NCBI RefSeq assembly: GCF_027497175.1
Contig: NZ_CP114901.1
Coordinates: forward strand, 6,431,828 to 6,495,827
Direction: 5' to 3'
Source: Verrucosispora sp. WMMD573
Lineage (GTDB): Bacteria > Actinomycetota > Actinomycetes > Mycobacteriales > Micromonosporaceae
DNA: 64,000 bases
Made by a program: the position numbers and the translations under genes. Of this stretch, positions 1 to 9,247 are shown in pieces (within the stretch, counting starts at the first letter, position 1; every line of letters starts with the position of its first letter). Below the pieces are notes generated by a model that saw nothing but the letters and a program-made list of their open reading frames with translations, had not been told where the DNA came from and made no database searches.

Positions 1-1293
1 AAGGTCAACCCGGACATCGTCGCCGCCCGCTCCCGGCTCAAGGATCTGCTGATCTACCAGGGCCTGGAGTGGAACATCCCGGCGGCCGAGCACGCCACCG
101 TCTTCGTGCACCCCGGACGCAACGAGGTCGCCGTGCTCAAGGAGTTCGAGAACTCCTTCGACGGCAGCGTCCGCAGTGCCGGCGACAACACCCCGGCGAA
201 CGAGGCGCTGGCCGTCGCCGGCATCAAGTTCCTCGGCGAGGCGGTACGCAAGCGCCGCGTCGAGGGTGCGCTCTTCCTGGCCAACCACCCGGCCCGGCGG
301 GGCATCGACTCCCCGCACGAGATCCGGGCCTGGCGCGACGCCGACCCGAGCGTCGCCATCGGGATGGAGGGCGCACCGGGCCACCAGGCCGCCGGCCTGC
401 CCCGGGACAGTGGCGGCCGGGCCCGCGGCTACTACGACAACAACCCGTCGGCCAACTCGTTCCCCGGCTACCCGCTGGAGAGCTACCGCACCTGGGGTGG
501 GTTCGACTGGATGACCTCGACGGTCGGCGGGCTCTGGGACAGCCTGCTCGCCGAGGGCCGGGCCTGGTGGATCAGCGCCAACTCCGACTCGCACGTCAAC
601 TACCTGGACACCTCGCAGCGGGGCCCGGGCAGCGACTTCAACCTCAACGGCAGGTACAACGACCCGGTCCACGGACCGGTGATCACCGACGCCGGTGACT
701 ACTGGCCGGGGCAGTACAGCCGCACCCATGTCGGAGCGAGCAGCTTCAACTACCGGGCGGTCATGGACGGTCTGCGCGCCGGCCGGGTCTGGGTCGACCA
801 CGGCGGTCTGATCAAGGGGCTGGACGTCCGCGCCCGCGTCGCCGGTGACCGGCGGGCCAACTCGGGCACGCCGCTCGGCGGGGTGCTGCGGGTCCGGCGT
901 GGCACCGCCGTCGACGTGACCATCGACATCGATCTGGCCGACATCCCGAACTGGTCGCAGTTCGTGCCGGTGCTCGCCCGCGTCGACGTGATCGCCGGCC
1001 GGGTGACCGGCCCGGTGGCCGACCAGGACAGCTTCACCGCCCCGAACACCAAGGTGGTCAAGTCGTTCGACGTCACCGCCAAGACCGGCCGGGTCTCGTT
1101 CAGCTACTCCTTCGGCCGGGTGGATCAGCCGTTCTATCTGCGCATCCGGGGTACCGACGGCAAGCGTAGCCAGCCCGGTCTGATGGGTGCGGGGGTCGAC
1201 CCGTTCGGTCCCGCGTTGGACGTCGCCGGTGCCGCCAACCCGTGGGAGGACCTGTGGTTCTACGCCAACCCGATCTGGGTCCTGCCGAAGTGA
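1..1293 (+). CDS. PHP-domain metal-dependent phosphoesterase, 5' truncated
   Basis: The frame is open from base 1, so the N-terminus lies outside the window; 430 residues are visible. A probable metal-binding Asn-His-Pro is encoded near 281-295 and an Asn-Ser-Asp-Ser-His near 573-593, both typical of the distal part of a PHP (polymerase and histidinol phosphatase) domain. The last 150 or so residues look like a beta-rich accessory domain and end in WFYANPIWVLPK. PHP proteins hydrolyse phosphoesters with two or three metal ions; the substrate cannot be told from this fragment. The stop overlaps the GTG of the next gene by 4 bases, which suggests co-translation. Confidence 0.75.
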   Translation, partial: KVNPDIVAARSRLKDLLIYQGLEWNIPAAEHATVFVHPGRNEVAVLKEFENSFDGSVRSAGDNTPANEALAVAGIKFLGEAVRKRRVEGALFLANHPARRGIDSPHEIRAWRDADPSVAIGMEGAPGHQAAGLPRDSGGRARGYYDNNPSANSFPGYPLESYRTWGGFDWMTSTVGGLWDSLLAEGRAWWISANSDSHVNYLDTSQRGPGSDFNLNGRYNDPVHGPVITDAGDYWPGQYSRTHVGASSFNYRAVMDGLRAGRVWVDHGGLIKGLDVRARVAGDRRANSGTPLGGVLRVRRGTAVDVTIDIDLADIPNWSQFVPVLARVDVIAGRVTGPVADQDSFTAPNTKVVKSFDVTAKTGRVSFSYSFGRVDQPFYLRIRGTDGKRSQPGLMGAGVDPFGPALDVAGAANPWEDLWFYANPIWVLPK

Positions 1294-1796
1294 TCGTCGG
1301 CCTCAGCCTGGGGCACCGCACCCTGCGTGAGGCCGACCACTGGCTCACCGAGCAGGTGACAGGGTTCGGGCCGGATCTGGTCGCCTGCACCCACCTGGTC
1401 GCCGAGCCGTACCCGCATGTGGCGCTCAGTGTGGCCGGCACGGCGGCCGAGCGGCTCGCGGAGCTGGCGGTCGCCCCGCCCGAGCTACGGACCGCAGCGG
1501 CCCGGGCAGCCGGTGAGCACGCCGCCCGCCGCTCCGGCCGCGCGGTGCGCTACCCGGGCGCGGACCGGATGGTCGGCACCCTCACCGTCGCCGAACTGCT
1601 CGCCGCCGGGGCGATCGAGCGGGTGGTGGCGCTGGGCGGGACACCGGTGACCCCGGACGCGCCGGTACACACCAGGGACTTCGTCCGGCCACAGTGGCAG
1701 GACGGCGAGCTGGTCCTGGTCACCATGCCGCACCACGCGGGCGGCCTGGCCCCGTTCGAGGTGCCCGACCCGACGCCCTGCTGCGCCGACCACTGA
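1290..1796 (+). CDS. Unknown protein coupled to the PHP gene
   Basis: 168 residues starting at a GTG inside the stop of the upstream gene (GTGA overlap). An upstream in-frame ATG at 1242 lies inside the PHP gene and is less likely. It begins VIVGLSLGHRTLREADHW and ends PTPCCADH. It has alternating hydrophobic stretches and an Ala/Glu-rich middle, with no signal peptide or membrane segment. I do not recognise the family. The Cys-Cys-Ala-Asp-His tail could bind metal, but that is only a guess. The overlap implies a role related to the PHP protein. It is followed by a strong hairpin. Confidence 0.65.
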   Translation: MIVGLSLGHRTLREADHWLTEQVTGFGPDLVACTHLVAEPYPHVALSVAGTAAERLAELAVAPPELRTAAARAAGEHAARRSGRAVRYPGADRMVGTLTVAELLAAGAIERVVALGGTPVTPDAPVHTRDFVRPQWQDGELVLVTMPHHAGGLAPFEVPDPTPCCADH

Positions 1797-1846
1797 GGTG
1801 ATCCTCCGACCGTGGCGCCCGGCACCGGCGCGACGCGGGAGGGCAA

Positions 1847-1882
1847 CGGGCCGGGTGCGCGTACCGACGCGCACCCGGCCCG
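1847..1882. terminator. Hairpin between convergent genes
   Basis: A perfect 16-bp inverted repeat (1847-1862 with 1867-1882) encloses a 4-base ACCG loop. It lies after the plus-strand unknown gene and just past the stop of the minus-strand small gene, so it could terminate both. There is no U-tract, which is usual for actinobacterial terminators. Confidence 0.7.
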
Positions 1883-1893
1883 CGCGCGGACCG

Positions 1894-2121
1894 TCAGCTA
1901 CGCCGGAAGGCGTAGCGGCGGACCTGGCCGGTCCGCTGGCCGCGTCCGACACCGGAGGTGCCGGTGGCCGGTGGCCCCGCCATGGGGGCGGCCGGTCGCC
2001 CGGCCGGCCGGGTGGGCACCGGCGCGATCGCGACGTCGCCCAGGTTCGCCGGTGTGACGGCGGCGAGTTCCGCCGAGTGGCGGTCGGGACGGGACTTGCC
2101 TGAGCTGCGCTTGGCGGGCAT
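1894..2121 (-). CDS. Small basic protein, unknown
   Basis: 75 residues. The ATG at 2121 is preceded by GAGGAGG about 5 bases upstream, a near-ideal ribosome site, and this is the main support. It starts MPAKRSSGKSRPDRHSAELA, is rich in Arg, Pro, Ala and Gly, and ends RRYAFRRS. It looks disordered, with no membrane segment. I do not recognise the family. It could bind nucleic acid, but this is inference from composition only. It is flanked by the 1847-1882 hairpin. Confidence 0.5.
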   Translation of the reverse strand: MPAKRSSGKSRPDRHSAELAAVTPANLGDVAIAPVPTRPAGRPAAPMAGPPATGTSGVGRGQRTGQVRRYAFRRS

Positions 2122-2517
2122 CTGTGCCTCCTCGCTCGGCCGGCAACCTGCGGACGGTCGGCCGACCAGATGAGGACCGCCACCAGGGCGGTCGGGGACG
2201 GTTCGGACTGCTGCCCGGGACCGGCCACGGAGGACGCCACCGCCGACGGCGGGTGGACACGCGGACGCCCGGGAGCACACGGGTCGCGGCACGACAGCGG
2301 CGAACCCGGCTCAGGTAAGGGGCGTCAGTAGCGCATGCCCGCACGTTATCGGCCGGGCGGGGCCGGTGCATCCGAATTAACGTCACCGGTCCGCGCGAGC
2401 GATCGGGGTGCGCTACGCGACCACCTGATGACCAGCGGTGGGGGGACGACGCGCACCGGACCCATGCCGCGATACCGTCGCAGCACTACAGGTAGACGGC
2501 GGAAGGTGGCGACGAGG
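2122..2517. other. Intergenic region upstream of gnd
   Basis: About 396 bases without a convincing gene. Open frames run through it on both strands but lack family features. It must hold the divergent promoters for the small gene at 1894-2121 and for gnd. The only base-composition shift is a short AT-richer stretch near 2371-2380. I could not assign -35 or -10 boxes. Confidence 0.4.
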
Positions 2518-3963
2518 ATGGCGGATCGGGCTACGGCGCAGATCGGTGTGACGGGACTGGCGGTGATGGGTCGCAACCTGGCCCGCAACCTGGCCCGCAA
2601 CGGGTTCACCGTGGCGTTGCACAACCGCTCGCCGGAGCGGACCCGGTCGCTCGTGGCGGAGCACGGCGACGAGGGCACCTTCGTCCCGACGGAGTCCCTG
2701 GCGGACTTCGTCGCCGCGCTGGAGCGCCCCCGCGCGGTGATCATCATGGTCAAGGCGGGGGGACCCACCGACGCGGTGATCGACGAGTTGGTGCCGCTGC
2801 TGGAAGCGGGCGACATCATCATCGACTGCGGCAACGCGCACTTCGCCGACACCCGTCGCCGGGAGGAGACGCTGCGGGCCAAGGGCCTGCACTTCGTCGG
2901 CACCGGTGTCTCCGGTGGCGAGGAGGGGGCGCTGTGGGGGCCGAGCATCATGCCGGGCGGCTCGGCCGAGTCGTACCGCAAGCTCGGACCGATCTTCGAG
3001 AAGATCGCCGCGCAGGTCGAGGGCGTGCCCTGCTGCCAGCACGTCGGGCCGGACGGTGCCGGGCACTTCGTCAAGATGGTCCACAACGGCATCGAGTACG
3101 CCGACATGCAGCTCATCGCCGAGGCGTACGACCTGCTGCGGGCCGGGCTGGGCGCGGAGCCGGCGGAGATCGCGCAGATCTTCCGGGAGTGGAACTCCGG
3201 CGAGCTGGAGTCCTTCCTGATCGAGATCACCGCCGACGTGCTGGCGCACACCGACGCCGCCACCGGGCGGGCGTTCGTGGACGTGGTGCAGGACCGGGCC
3301 GAGCAGAAGGGCACCGGCCGGTGGACCGTCCAGATCGCCCTCGACCTGGGCATCCCGATCACCGGCATCGCCGAGGCGACCTTCGCCCGGTCGCTGTCGG
3401 GGCACGTGGGTCAGCGCGAGGCCGCGCTGCGGGCCTTCCCCGAGGCCGGCGAGAAGTGGCAGGTCAGCGACCGCGAGGCATTCATCGAGGACGTACGGCG
3501 CGCGCTGCTGGCCTCGAAGATCGTCGCGTACGCCCAGGGCTTCGACCAGATCCGCGCCGGCAGCGCCGAGTACGACTGGGGCATCGACCTGGGCGGCACG
3601 GCGACGATCTGGCGCGGCGGCTGCATCATCCGGGCCCGGTTCCTGGACCGCATCAAGCAGGCGTACGACGAGCAGCCGGAGCTGCCCACCCTGCTGGTCG
3701 CACCGTGGTTCGCCGACACCGTGCGCGACGGCGTGCCGAGCTGGCGGCGGGTGGTGGCCGAGGCGGCCCGGGCGGGCGTACCGGCGCCCGCGTTCGCCTC
3801 GTCGCTGGCGTACTTCGACGCGCTGCGGGCGGACCGGCTGCCGGCCGCACTGATCCAGGGACTGCGCGACAACTTCGGCGCGCACACCTACCGCCGCGTC
3901 GACCGGGACGGCTCGTTCCACACCCTCTGGGCCACCCCCGACCGCGCCGAGGTCGAGGCCTGA
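2518..3963 (+). CDS. gnd: 6-phosphogluconate dehydrogenase, decarboxylating
   Basis: 481 residues. It oxidises 6-phosphogluconate to ribulose 5-phosphate and CO2 in the oxidative pentose phosphate pathway in the cytoplasm. The N-terminal Rossmann domain shows ITGLAVMG-type glycine-rich binding (here GVTGLAVMGRNLARN) followed by HNRSPERT, whose Arg-Ser is expected for NADP+. The catalytic lysine is in FVKMVHNGIEYADM (Lys186). The all-alpha C-terminal domain reaches the expected length for the roughly 480-residue class. I start at the ATG at 2518; frames open further upstream give a non-homologous extension. It is followed by a large hairpin at 3979-4030. Confidence 0.95.
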   Translation: MADRATAQIGVTGLAVMGRNLARNLARNGFTVALHNRSPERTRSLVAEHGDEGTFVPTESLADFVAALERPRAVIIMVKAGGPTDAVIDELVPLLEAGDIIIDCGNAHFADTRRREETLRAKGLHFVGTGVSGGEEGALWGPSIMPGGSAESYRKLGPIFEKIAAQVEGVPCCQHVGPDGAGHFVKMVHNGIEYADMQLIAEAYDLLRAGLGAEPAEIAQIFREWNSGELESFLIEITADVLAHTDAATGRAFVDVVQDRAEQKGTGRWTVQIALDLGIPITGIAEATFARSLSGHVGQREAALRAFPEAGEKWQVSDREAFIEDVRRALLASKIVAYAQGFDQIRAGSAEYDWGIDLGGTATIWRGGCIIRARFLDRIKQAYDEQPELPTLLVAPWFADTVRDGVPSWRRVVAEAARAGVPAPAFASSLAYFDALRADRLPAALIQGLRDNFGAHTYRRVDRDGSFHTLWATPDRAEVEA

Positions 3964-3978
3964 CCCGCAAGCCCCCGA

Positions 3979-4030
3979 AATACGGCATCTCGCGGTATCC
4001 CTCAGCAGGGATACCGCGAGATGCCGTATT
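3979..4030. terminator. 24-bp perfect palindrome, bidirectional terminator candidate
   Basis: 3979-4002 and 4007-4030 are exact reverse complements around a 4-base CAGC loop. The element starts 16 bases after the gnd stop and ends 27 bases before the stop of the convergent small gene. The length and perfection exceed a usual terminator. Bidirectional termination is the simplest role; a mobile palindromic element is possible. Confidence 0.7.
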
Positions 4031-4057
4031 GCTGGGCTACCGGTCGCACCGGTCGCG

Positions 4058-4243
4058 TCAGAAGAAGCGGCGGCGCTTTGCCTGCCGAGGGCGGATCAGG
4101 TCGGCGCCCTTGTTGAGCAGTCGAGTGGCCCGGTTGGGGCCACGGCGGGACTCCAACGTGTGGCTCAGCTTCCGGGCTCCGGCGGCGGCGACCGGTACCG
4201 CGATGGCCATCACCGCCCACTGCCCGATGCGCTTGCGGATCAT
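4058..4243 (-). CDS. Small membrane-associated protein, unknown
   Basis: 61 residues from an ATG preceded by GGAGG about 8 bases upstream. The N-terminus MIRKRIGQWAVMAIAVPVAA is a short basic stretch followed by a hydrophobic segment, then a basic tail ending KRRRFF. It looks like a single-pass or peripheral membrane protein. No family recognised. It lies just downstream of uppS on the same strand, separated by about 90 bases. Confidence 0.55.
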   Translation of the reverse strand: MIRKRIGQWAVMAIAVPVAAAGARKLSHTLESRRGPNRATRLLNKGADLIRPRQAKRRRFF

Positions 4244-4332
4244 ATGGGTTCACCTCCGTCAGTGGCTGCTGCCGGCGGTGATACCCAGTGTGGCCGCCGG
4301 GTATGCGCTCAGGCGGCCGGGAGCACCGACGC

Positions 4333-5169
4333 TCAGCCGGCCGGCACCGTGGCTGTCGAGGTGGTCGGAGCCACCGGGTTGGGCAGTGCGCCACCGAACC
4401 GCCGGTCGCGCTGGGCGTACAACTCGCAGGCGTACCACAGGTGCCGGCGGTCGAAGTCCGGCCAGAGCGTGTCCAGGAAGATCAGCTCGGCGTACGCGCT
4501 CTGCCAGAGCAGGAAGTTCGAGGTCCGCTGCTCGCCGGAGGGTCGCAGGAACAGGTCCACCTCGGGCACCTCAGGGTGATAGAGATACCGCTGGACCGTC
4601 TTCTCGGTGACCTTGGCCGGATCGAGCCGGCCGGCGGCCACCTCCCGGGCGATCGCGGCGGCCGCGTCGGCGATCTCCGCCTGCCCGCCGTAGTTCACGC
4701 AGAACTGAAGGGTCAGCGTCGAGTTGCCGCGGGACATCTCCTCGGCGGTCTGCAACTCGCTGATGACGCTCTTCCACAGCCGCCCGGCCCGACCGGACCA
4801 CACCACCCGCACCCCGAGGTCGACCAGCTGGTCCCGGCGGCGGCGGATGACATCCCGGTTGAAGCCCATCAGGAACCGCACCTCATCGGGTGAGCGTCGC
4901 CAGTTCTCGGTCGAGAAGGCGTACGCCGACAGGTAAGGAATACCCAACTCGATGGCGCCCTCGACGGTGTCGAAGAGGGAGAACTCCCCCGCCTCGTGGC
5001 CCTTGGTGCGCGCCAGGCCGCGTTCCTTGGCCCACCTGCCGTTGCCGTCCATCACCACGGCGACGTGGCGGGGCACCGCCCCCGGTGGCAGCGCCGGCGG
5101 TCGGGCCCCCGACGGATGCGGTGTCGGCGGCACCGGTTCGCGCCGCCCGGCCCTGGACGATCGGATCAC
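4333..5169 (-). CDS. uppS: Polyprenyl diphosphate synthase (cis-prenyltransferase)
   Basis: 278 residues. Condenses isopentenyl diphosphate onto an allylic primer in cis, making the C50/C55 carrier lipid for peptidoglycan and arabinogalactan-type polymers. The signature [14 protein letters not shown] begins near residue 35, with Asp41 as the catalytic metal ligand; [17 protein letters not shown] is the C-terminal IPP-binding motif. The first 34 residues are a Pro/Arg-rich extension. The start ATG overlaps the recO stop by 4 bases. The recO-uppS pairing matches the decaprenyl diphosphate synthase of mycobacteria rather than the short-chain paralogue; chain length is inferred. Confidence 0.92.
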   Translation of the reverse strand: MIRSSRAGRREPVPPTPHPSGARPPALPPGAVPRHVAVVMDGNGRWAKERGLARTKGHEAGEFSLFDTVEGAIELGIPYLSAYAFSTENWRRSPDEVRFLMGFNRDVIRRRRDQLVDLGVRVVWSGRAGRLWKSVISELQTAEEMSRGNSTLTLQFCVNYGGQAEIADAAAAIAREVAAGRLDPAKVTEKTVQRYLYHPEVPEVDLFLRPSGEQRTSNFLLWQSAYAELIFLDTLWPDFDRRHLWYACELYAQRDRRFGGALPNPVAPTTSTATVPAG

Positions 5170-6050
5170 TCGCTTCTCTCCCTACTCACGTCCGGTGACG
5201 CCCGGTCGGGCGGCAGCGCCGCACCGGCCGGGGCCACGGTGCCGGCATCGCCGGTCGTTCGCCGCGCGCCGGATGCCGGGGGCATCCCACCCCGGTCGAC
5301 CAGCGGCAGCGAGCGTAGCGCGCGTTCCAGGTGCCACTGCAGGTGCGCCGCGACCAGGCCGCTGCATTCCCGGCGTACCCCGTTCTCGGTGGCGTCGGCG
5401 ACCCGCCAGTCACCCACGGTCAACGCCGACATCAGGTCGATGGTGGCCGGGGCCGGGTGGGCGGCCCCCGGTGGCCGGCAGTCCGGGCAGACCGCGCCCC
5501 CGGCCGGCACCGAGAACGCCCGATGCCGGCCCGGGGTGCCACAGACCGCGCAGGCGGTCAACGCCGGCGCCCAGCCCGCCAACGCCATCCCGCGCAGCAG
5601 ATACGCGTCGAGCACCAGCGTGGTGGCATGCCCACCGTCGGCGAGGGCGCGCAGCGCGCCCAGGGTGAGCTGGAACAGCCGCAACGACGGTTCCCGCTCG
5701 ACCGGGGTCAGCCGCTCGGCGGTCTCGGCTATCGCGCTCGCGGCGGTGTAGCGGGGATAGTCACCGAGAAACCGCTTGCCGTAGAGGTCGATCCCCTCGA
5801 CCTGGCTGACGCTGTGCAGCGAACTGCCCTGCTCCCCCTTGGGGTCGCCGGCCAGCTGCACATCGACGTGGCCGAAGGGCTCCAGCCGGGCACCGAACTT
5901 CGACATGGTCCGGCGTACCCCCCGGGCGACCGCGCGGAGCCGGCCGTGCCGCCGGGTGAGCAGGGTGATGATCCGGTCGGACTCGCCGAGTTTCTGCACA
6001 CGCAGCACCACCGCGTCGTCGCGGTATAGCTGTCGGCGGTACCCGGCCAT
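5166..6050 (-). CDS. recO: DNA repair protein RecO
   Basis: 294 residues. RecO loads RecA onto SSB-coated single-stranded DNA in the RecFOR pathway. The N-terminal OB fold opens [18 protein letters not shown], and the zinc-binding region has CAVCG followed about 20 residues later by CPDC. The C-terminus carries a Pro/Gly/Ala-rich tail beyond the usual 240-260 residues. Its stop overlaps the uppS start, and the gene is divergent from the DUF4097 lipoprotein. It is separated from era by the acyltransferase and lipoprotein genes, an insertion into the usual era-recO order. Confidence 0.9.
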   Translation of the reverse strand: MAGYRRQLYRDDAVVLRVQKLGESDRIITLLTRRHGRLRAVARGVRRTMSKFGARLEPFGHVDVQLAGDPKGEQGSSLHSVSQVEGIDLYGKRFLGDYPRYTAASAIAETAERLTPVEREPSLRLFQLTLGALRALADGGHATTLVLDAYLLRGMALAGWAPALTACAVCGTPGRHRAFSVPAGGAVCPDCRPPGAAHPAPATIDLMSALTVGDWRVADATENGVRRECSGLVAAHLQWHLERALRSLPLVDRGGMPPASGARRTTGDAGTVAPAGAALPPDRASPDVSRERSE

Positions 6051-6176
6051 CGCGCCATTCTCCCCTCCGGCCGGAAATCAGGTCCGACCCCGGGTCGGAA
6101 TTCAGGGTCCGCTCGGGGTCGCCGTGCCGGCGAACCCGGATGCGCGCGCGGTCGCGCCGGTCGTAGCGTGCTCGGC

Positions 6177-7040
6177 ATGGCTTCGCACCGGACCAGCACC
6201 GTCTCCCGGCCCACCGCCGCGGATCAGCCCACCGCCGTGCGCCGAACCACCGCCCCGCGAGCGAGGGCCGCCCGCCGGGCCGGCGTGGCGGTCGCCGCGA
6301 CCGCCGCCCTCATCGTCCTGGTCGGGTGCGACAACCTGTCGTACCGGCGGCTGGACTTCGACACCACCGAGGCCGCCCGGATCACCGCGATCCAGGTGCT
6401 GCCCGGTGCCGGCGACGTGATGGTCCGGGCGGACGGCGGGGCGGACGAGGTACGCGTCAAGCGCATGGTGCGCTACCAGGGCGGCCAGCCGGACACCAGC
6501 TACGAGATCAAGGGCGGGGAGCTGGTGCTGGACACCTCCTGCGGCCCCCGGTGCAGCGTCTCCTACGAGGTGACGGTCGGTGAGGGGGTGAGCGTGCGGG
6601 GCGAGACCGGCTCCGGGAACGTCGACCTCGGCCGCGTCGGCCAGGTGGATCTCAAGGTCGGCTCCGGCGACGTCCGGGTGGCCGCGGCGACCGACACGGT
6701 GCGGGTGGAGACCGGCTCCGGCAACATCGAGGTGTACGAGGTGACCGCACCCGTGGTGATGCGGGCCTCCTCCGGTGACGTGACGGGCAGCCGCCTCGGC
6801 GACAGCGTGGACGCGGAGACCAAGTCCGGCAACGTCAGCCTCGAACTGGACAAGCCCGCCTCCGTACGGGCGCACGCGTCGAGCGGCAACGTCGACCTGA
6901 TCGTGCCGGAAGGCGCGTACCAGGTCCGGTCGAGGGTCGGCTCCGGTCAGATCGAGCTGGGCGTGACGCCCGACCCGTCCGCCACAACCGTGCTCGACCT
7001 GCGCACCGGCAGCGGCGACATCACCGTCACCTCGCGATGA
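6177..7040 (+). CDS. DUF4097 lipoprotein with beta-solenoid repeats
   Basis: 287 residues from ATG 6177; an in-frame GTG at 6168 is the alternative. A basic N-terminal region is followed by a hydrophobic segment and lipobox LIVLVGC, so it is probably a lipid-anchored exported protein. The rest is a series of short strands with GSGNV, GSGDV or SSGNV turns, the pattern of the DUF4097 putative adhesin family (a right-handed beta-helix). Function is unknown; related proteins are surface-exposed. It overlaps the convergent acyltransferase gene by 14 bases with no terminator between them. Confidence 0.8.
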   Translation: MASHRTSTVSRPTAADQPTAVRRTTAPRARAARRAGVAVAATAALIVLVGCDNLSYRRLDFDTTEAARITAIQVLPGAGDVMVRADGGADEVRVKRMVRYQGGQPDTSYEIKGGELVLDTSCGPRCSVSYEVTVGEGVSVRGETGSGNVDLGRVGQVDLKVGSGDVRVAAATDTVRVETGSGNIEVYEVTAPVVMRASSGDVTGSRLGDSVDAETKSGNVSLELDKPASVRAHASSGNVDLIVPEGAYQVRSRVGSGQIELGVTPDPSATTVLDLRTGSGDITVTSR

Positions 7041-8160
7041 CTTCGCCACCTCGGCCACGCTGTTCCGGGACCGCCGAACGTTCCGCCGCTCCGGGGCTCG
7101 GTTCGTGCTCGTCGCCGACGCGGGACTCCGCATGCCGGCGGACGGGGCGCGACGCCGGGCGACGGCCACCGGGAACCAGCTCTGGCCGACGCCTCGCCGC
7201 CACGTCCTCGACCCAGCCCACCAGTACGGTGACCAGACCCACCAGCAGGAAGACCAGGGCCACCCGGATCGCCAGGCCCAGCGGATCCTGATGCGACCAG
7301 CCGACCACGTCGACCAACGGGGTCAGCGCGACCACGAACGCCATGTGCCACAGGTAGACCGTCAACGCCCGCCGGTTCAGCACGGTGACCGCCCGGCCGA
7401 ACAACGCGCCACGGTCCACCCAGGCCGCGGTCGCCGGTGCCCTACCCAGCGCCACCAGGATGAACGCGGCCGACCAGAACGCGTTGCCGAGCGGAATGTC
7501 GTTGAGGTCGTAGCCACGCGGGCCCGCGTGAGTCAGCACCCAGGCACCACCCATCGCGGCGAGCGCGACCGCCGTCGGCACCAGAATCCAGGCGCTCAGG
7601 CGGCGCAGCATCCCGCTCTGGTGGGCGAAACCCAGCAGCCACGCCCCGAAGTAGAGCCCGAAGTGGCGCAGCACGACCGGCGGGTTCTGATAGATGCCCA
7701 ACTCGATGACCAGCAGCAGGCAGTACGGGGCGAGCAGGGTGGGCAGCGGGAAGCGGCGGAACAGCCACAGCGCGGCCGGCGAGGCGAGAACGAACCAGAG
7801 GTAGTCACGCAGGTACCAGATCGGGCTCAGCGCCAGCGCACCCCAGTAGTTGGCCGGCGGGTCGGCCACCGGAAAGAGCCAGAGCAGCACCGTCGGAGAC
7901 AGCGGCAGCCCGGTGAGCAGCATCGCCGGCACGAAGATCGCGGCGACCACCCACAGCGATGGCAGCAACCGCCGCAGTCGCCGCCCCACCGCCACCGGCC
8001 CGGACCGCAGCAGGGACGCGGCCATCAGCGAACCGGCCAGCGCGAACATCACCGACATCGCCGGGAACAGCAGCGTAAGCGATCCCCAGCCGGTGACGTG
8101 GTACACGACCACCCGCACGATGGCCAGAGCGCGCAGCAGGTCCAGGTATCTGTTTCGCAT
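7027..8160 (-). CDS. Acyltransferase family 3 membrane protein
   Basis: 377 residues with about ten hydrophobic segments. It starts MRNRYLDLLRALAIVRVVVY followed by His, matching the acyltransferase-3 (OafA/YrhL-like) signature RxxDxLRxxAixxVvxxH. Such proteins O-acylate sugars or other acceptors at the membrane; the acceptor here is unknown. After the last helix comes a 60-residue Arg/Pro/Glu-rich cytoplasmic tail. The gene lies between recO and era, where other actinobacteria often have neither this gene nor the DUF4097 lipoprotein, so both may be lineage-specific. Confidence 0.85.
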   Translation of the reverse strand: MRNRYLDLLRALAIVRVVVYHVTGWGSLTLLFPAMSVMFALAGSLMAASLLRSGPVAVGRRLRRLLPSLWVVAAIFVPAMLLTGLPLSPTVLLWLFPVADPPANYWGALALSPIWYLRDYLWFVLASPAALWLFRRFPLPTLLAPYCLLLVIELGIYQNPPVVLRHFGLYFGAWLLGFAHQSGMLRRLSAWILVPTAVALAAMGGAWVLTHAGPRGYDLNDIPLGNAFWSAAFILVALGRAPATAAWVDRGALFGRAVTVLNRRALTVYLWHMAFVVALTPLVDVVGWSHQDPLGLAIRVALVFLLVGLVTVLVGWVEDVAARRRPELVPGGRRPASRPVRRHAESRVGDEHEPSPGAAERSAVPEQRGRGGEVIAR

Positions 8161-8337
8161 CAGCCTGCATCTGTGTCAGGGGGGTCGGAGGCTCTTGCTC
8201 TCCTACCCTCCGCTGCCCGCCGACGAACCGGCCAGAGACCCACTACGTTAGTGAAAATCCCCATCTGCCTGACCGGTCCCGATCAGACGCTCCGGCGCGG
8301 GTCGGGTCGTCCGATCGCACCGCTGAGCCGGATCGGC

Positions 8338-9225
8338 TCAGAACCCGAGCTTGCGCAGCTGCTTGGGGTCGCGCTGCCAGTCCTTGGCCACCCGTACGTG
8401 CAGATCGAGGTAGACCTTCGTGCCCAACAACTCCTCGATCTGCCGCCGCGCGGCGGTGCCGACCCCCTTGAGCCGAGCACCCCGATGCCCGATGATGATC
8501 GCCTTCTGGCTGGGCCGCTCCACGTACACGTCGGCGTAGATCTTGGTCAGCCGGTCCTCCGGGATCATCTCCTCCACCACCACGGCGATGGAGTGCGGCA
8601 ACTCGTCCCGGACACCCTCCAGCGCGGCCTCCCGGATCAGCTCCGCCACCAGCACCTGCTCCGGATCGTCGGTGAGCATGTCGTCCGGGTACAGCTGCGG
8701 CGACTCGGGGAGATAGCGCGTCATCACCTCGACCAGGGTGTCCACCTGGTGTCCGGAGACCGCGCTGACCGGCACGACCTCCGCGAAATCCCCCAACTCA
8801 CTGACGGCGAGCAGCTGCTCGGCCAGTCGCTTGCGATCGACCAGGTCGGTCTTGGTGACCACCGCCAGCACGGTCGCCTTCAGCTCGGCCAGCTCCCCGG
8901 TGATGAACCGGTCGCCCCGGCCGATCGGCTCGTCGGCCGGGATGCAGAGACCGATCACGTCGACCTCGCTCCAGGTCTGCCGCACCAGATCGTTGAGCCG
9001 CTCGCCCAACAGGGTGCGGGGGCGGTGCAGGCCCGGAGTGTCGACCAGCACGAGCTGCGACTCCGGCCGGTGCAGCACCGCCCGGATGACGTGCCGGGTG
9101 GTCTGTGGCTTGTTCGACGTGATCGCGATCTTCTGCCCGACGATGGCATTGGTCAACGTGGACTTGCCGGCGTTGGGCCGCCCGACGAAACACGCGAAAC
9201 CCGCCCGGTAGGAGCGCTCGCTCAT
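8338..9225 (-). CDS. era: GTPase Era
   Basis: 295 residues. Era binds the 3' end of 16S rRNA and assists 30S maturation. The G1 motif GRPNAGKS spans residues 15-22, the switch region has TTRHVIR, G3 is DTPG and G4 is TKTD. The C-terminal KH domain includes IIIGHRGARLKGVG. It is downstream of the ybeY-corC-deaminase-like cluster on the same strand, with 22 bases to the preceding stop. A weak 6-bp inverted repeat (TGAGCC/GGCTCA, 8325-8341) at the stop may contribute to termination. Confidence 0.96.
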   Translation of the reverse strand: MSERSYRAGFACFVGRPNAGKSTLTNAIVGQKIAITSNKPQTTRHVIRAVLHRPESQLVLVDTPGLHRPRTLLGERLNDLVRQTWSEVDVIGLCIPADEPIGRGDRFITGELAELKATVLAVVTKTDLVDRKRLAEQLLAVSELGDFAEVVPVSAVSGHQVDTLVEVMTRYLPESPQLYPDDMLTDDPEQVLVAELIREAALEGVRDELPHSIAVVVEEMIPEDRLTKIYADVYVERPSQKAIIIGHRGARLKGVGTAARRQIEELLGTKVYLDLHVRVAKDWQRDPKQLRKLGF

Positions 9226-9247
9226 GCCCGCACTCCGCCCCGCTCGC

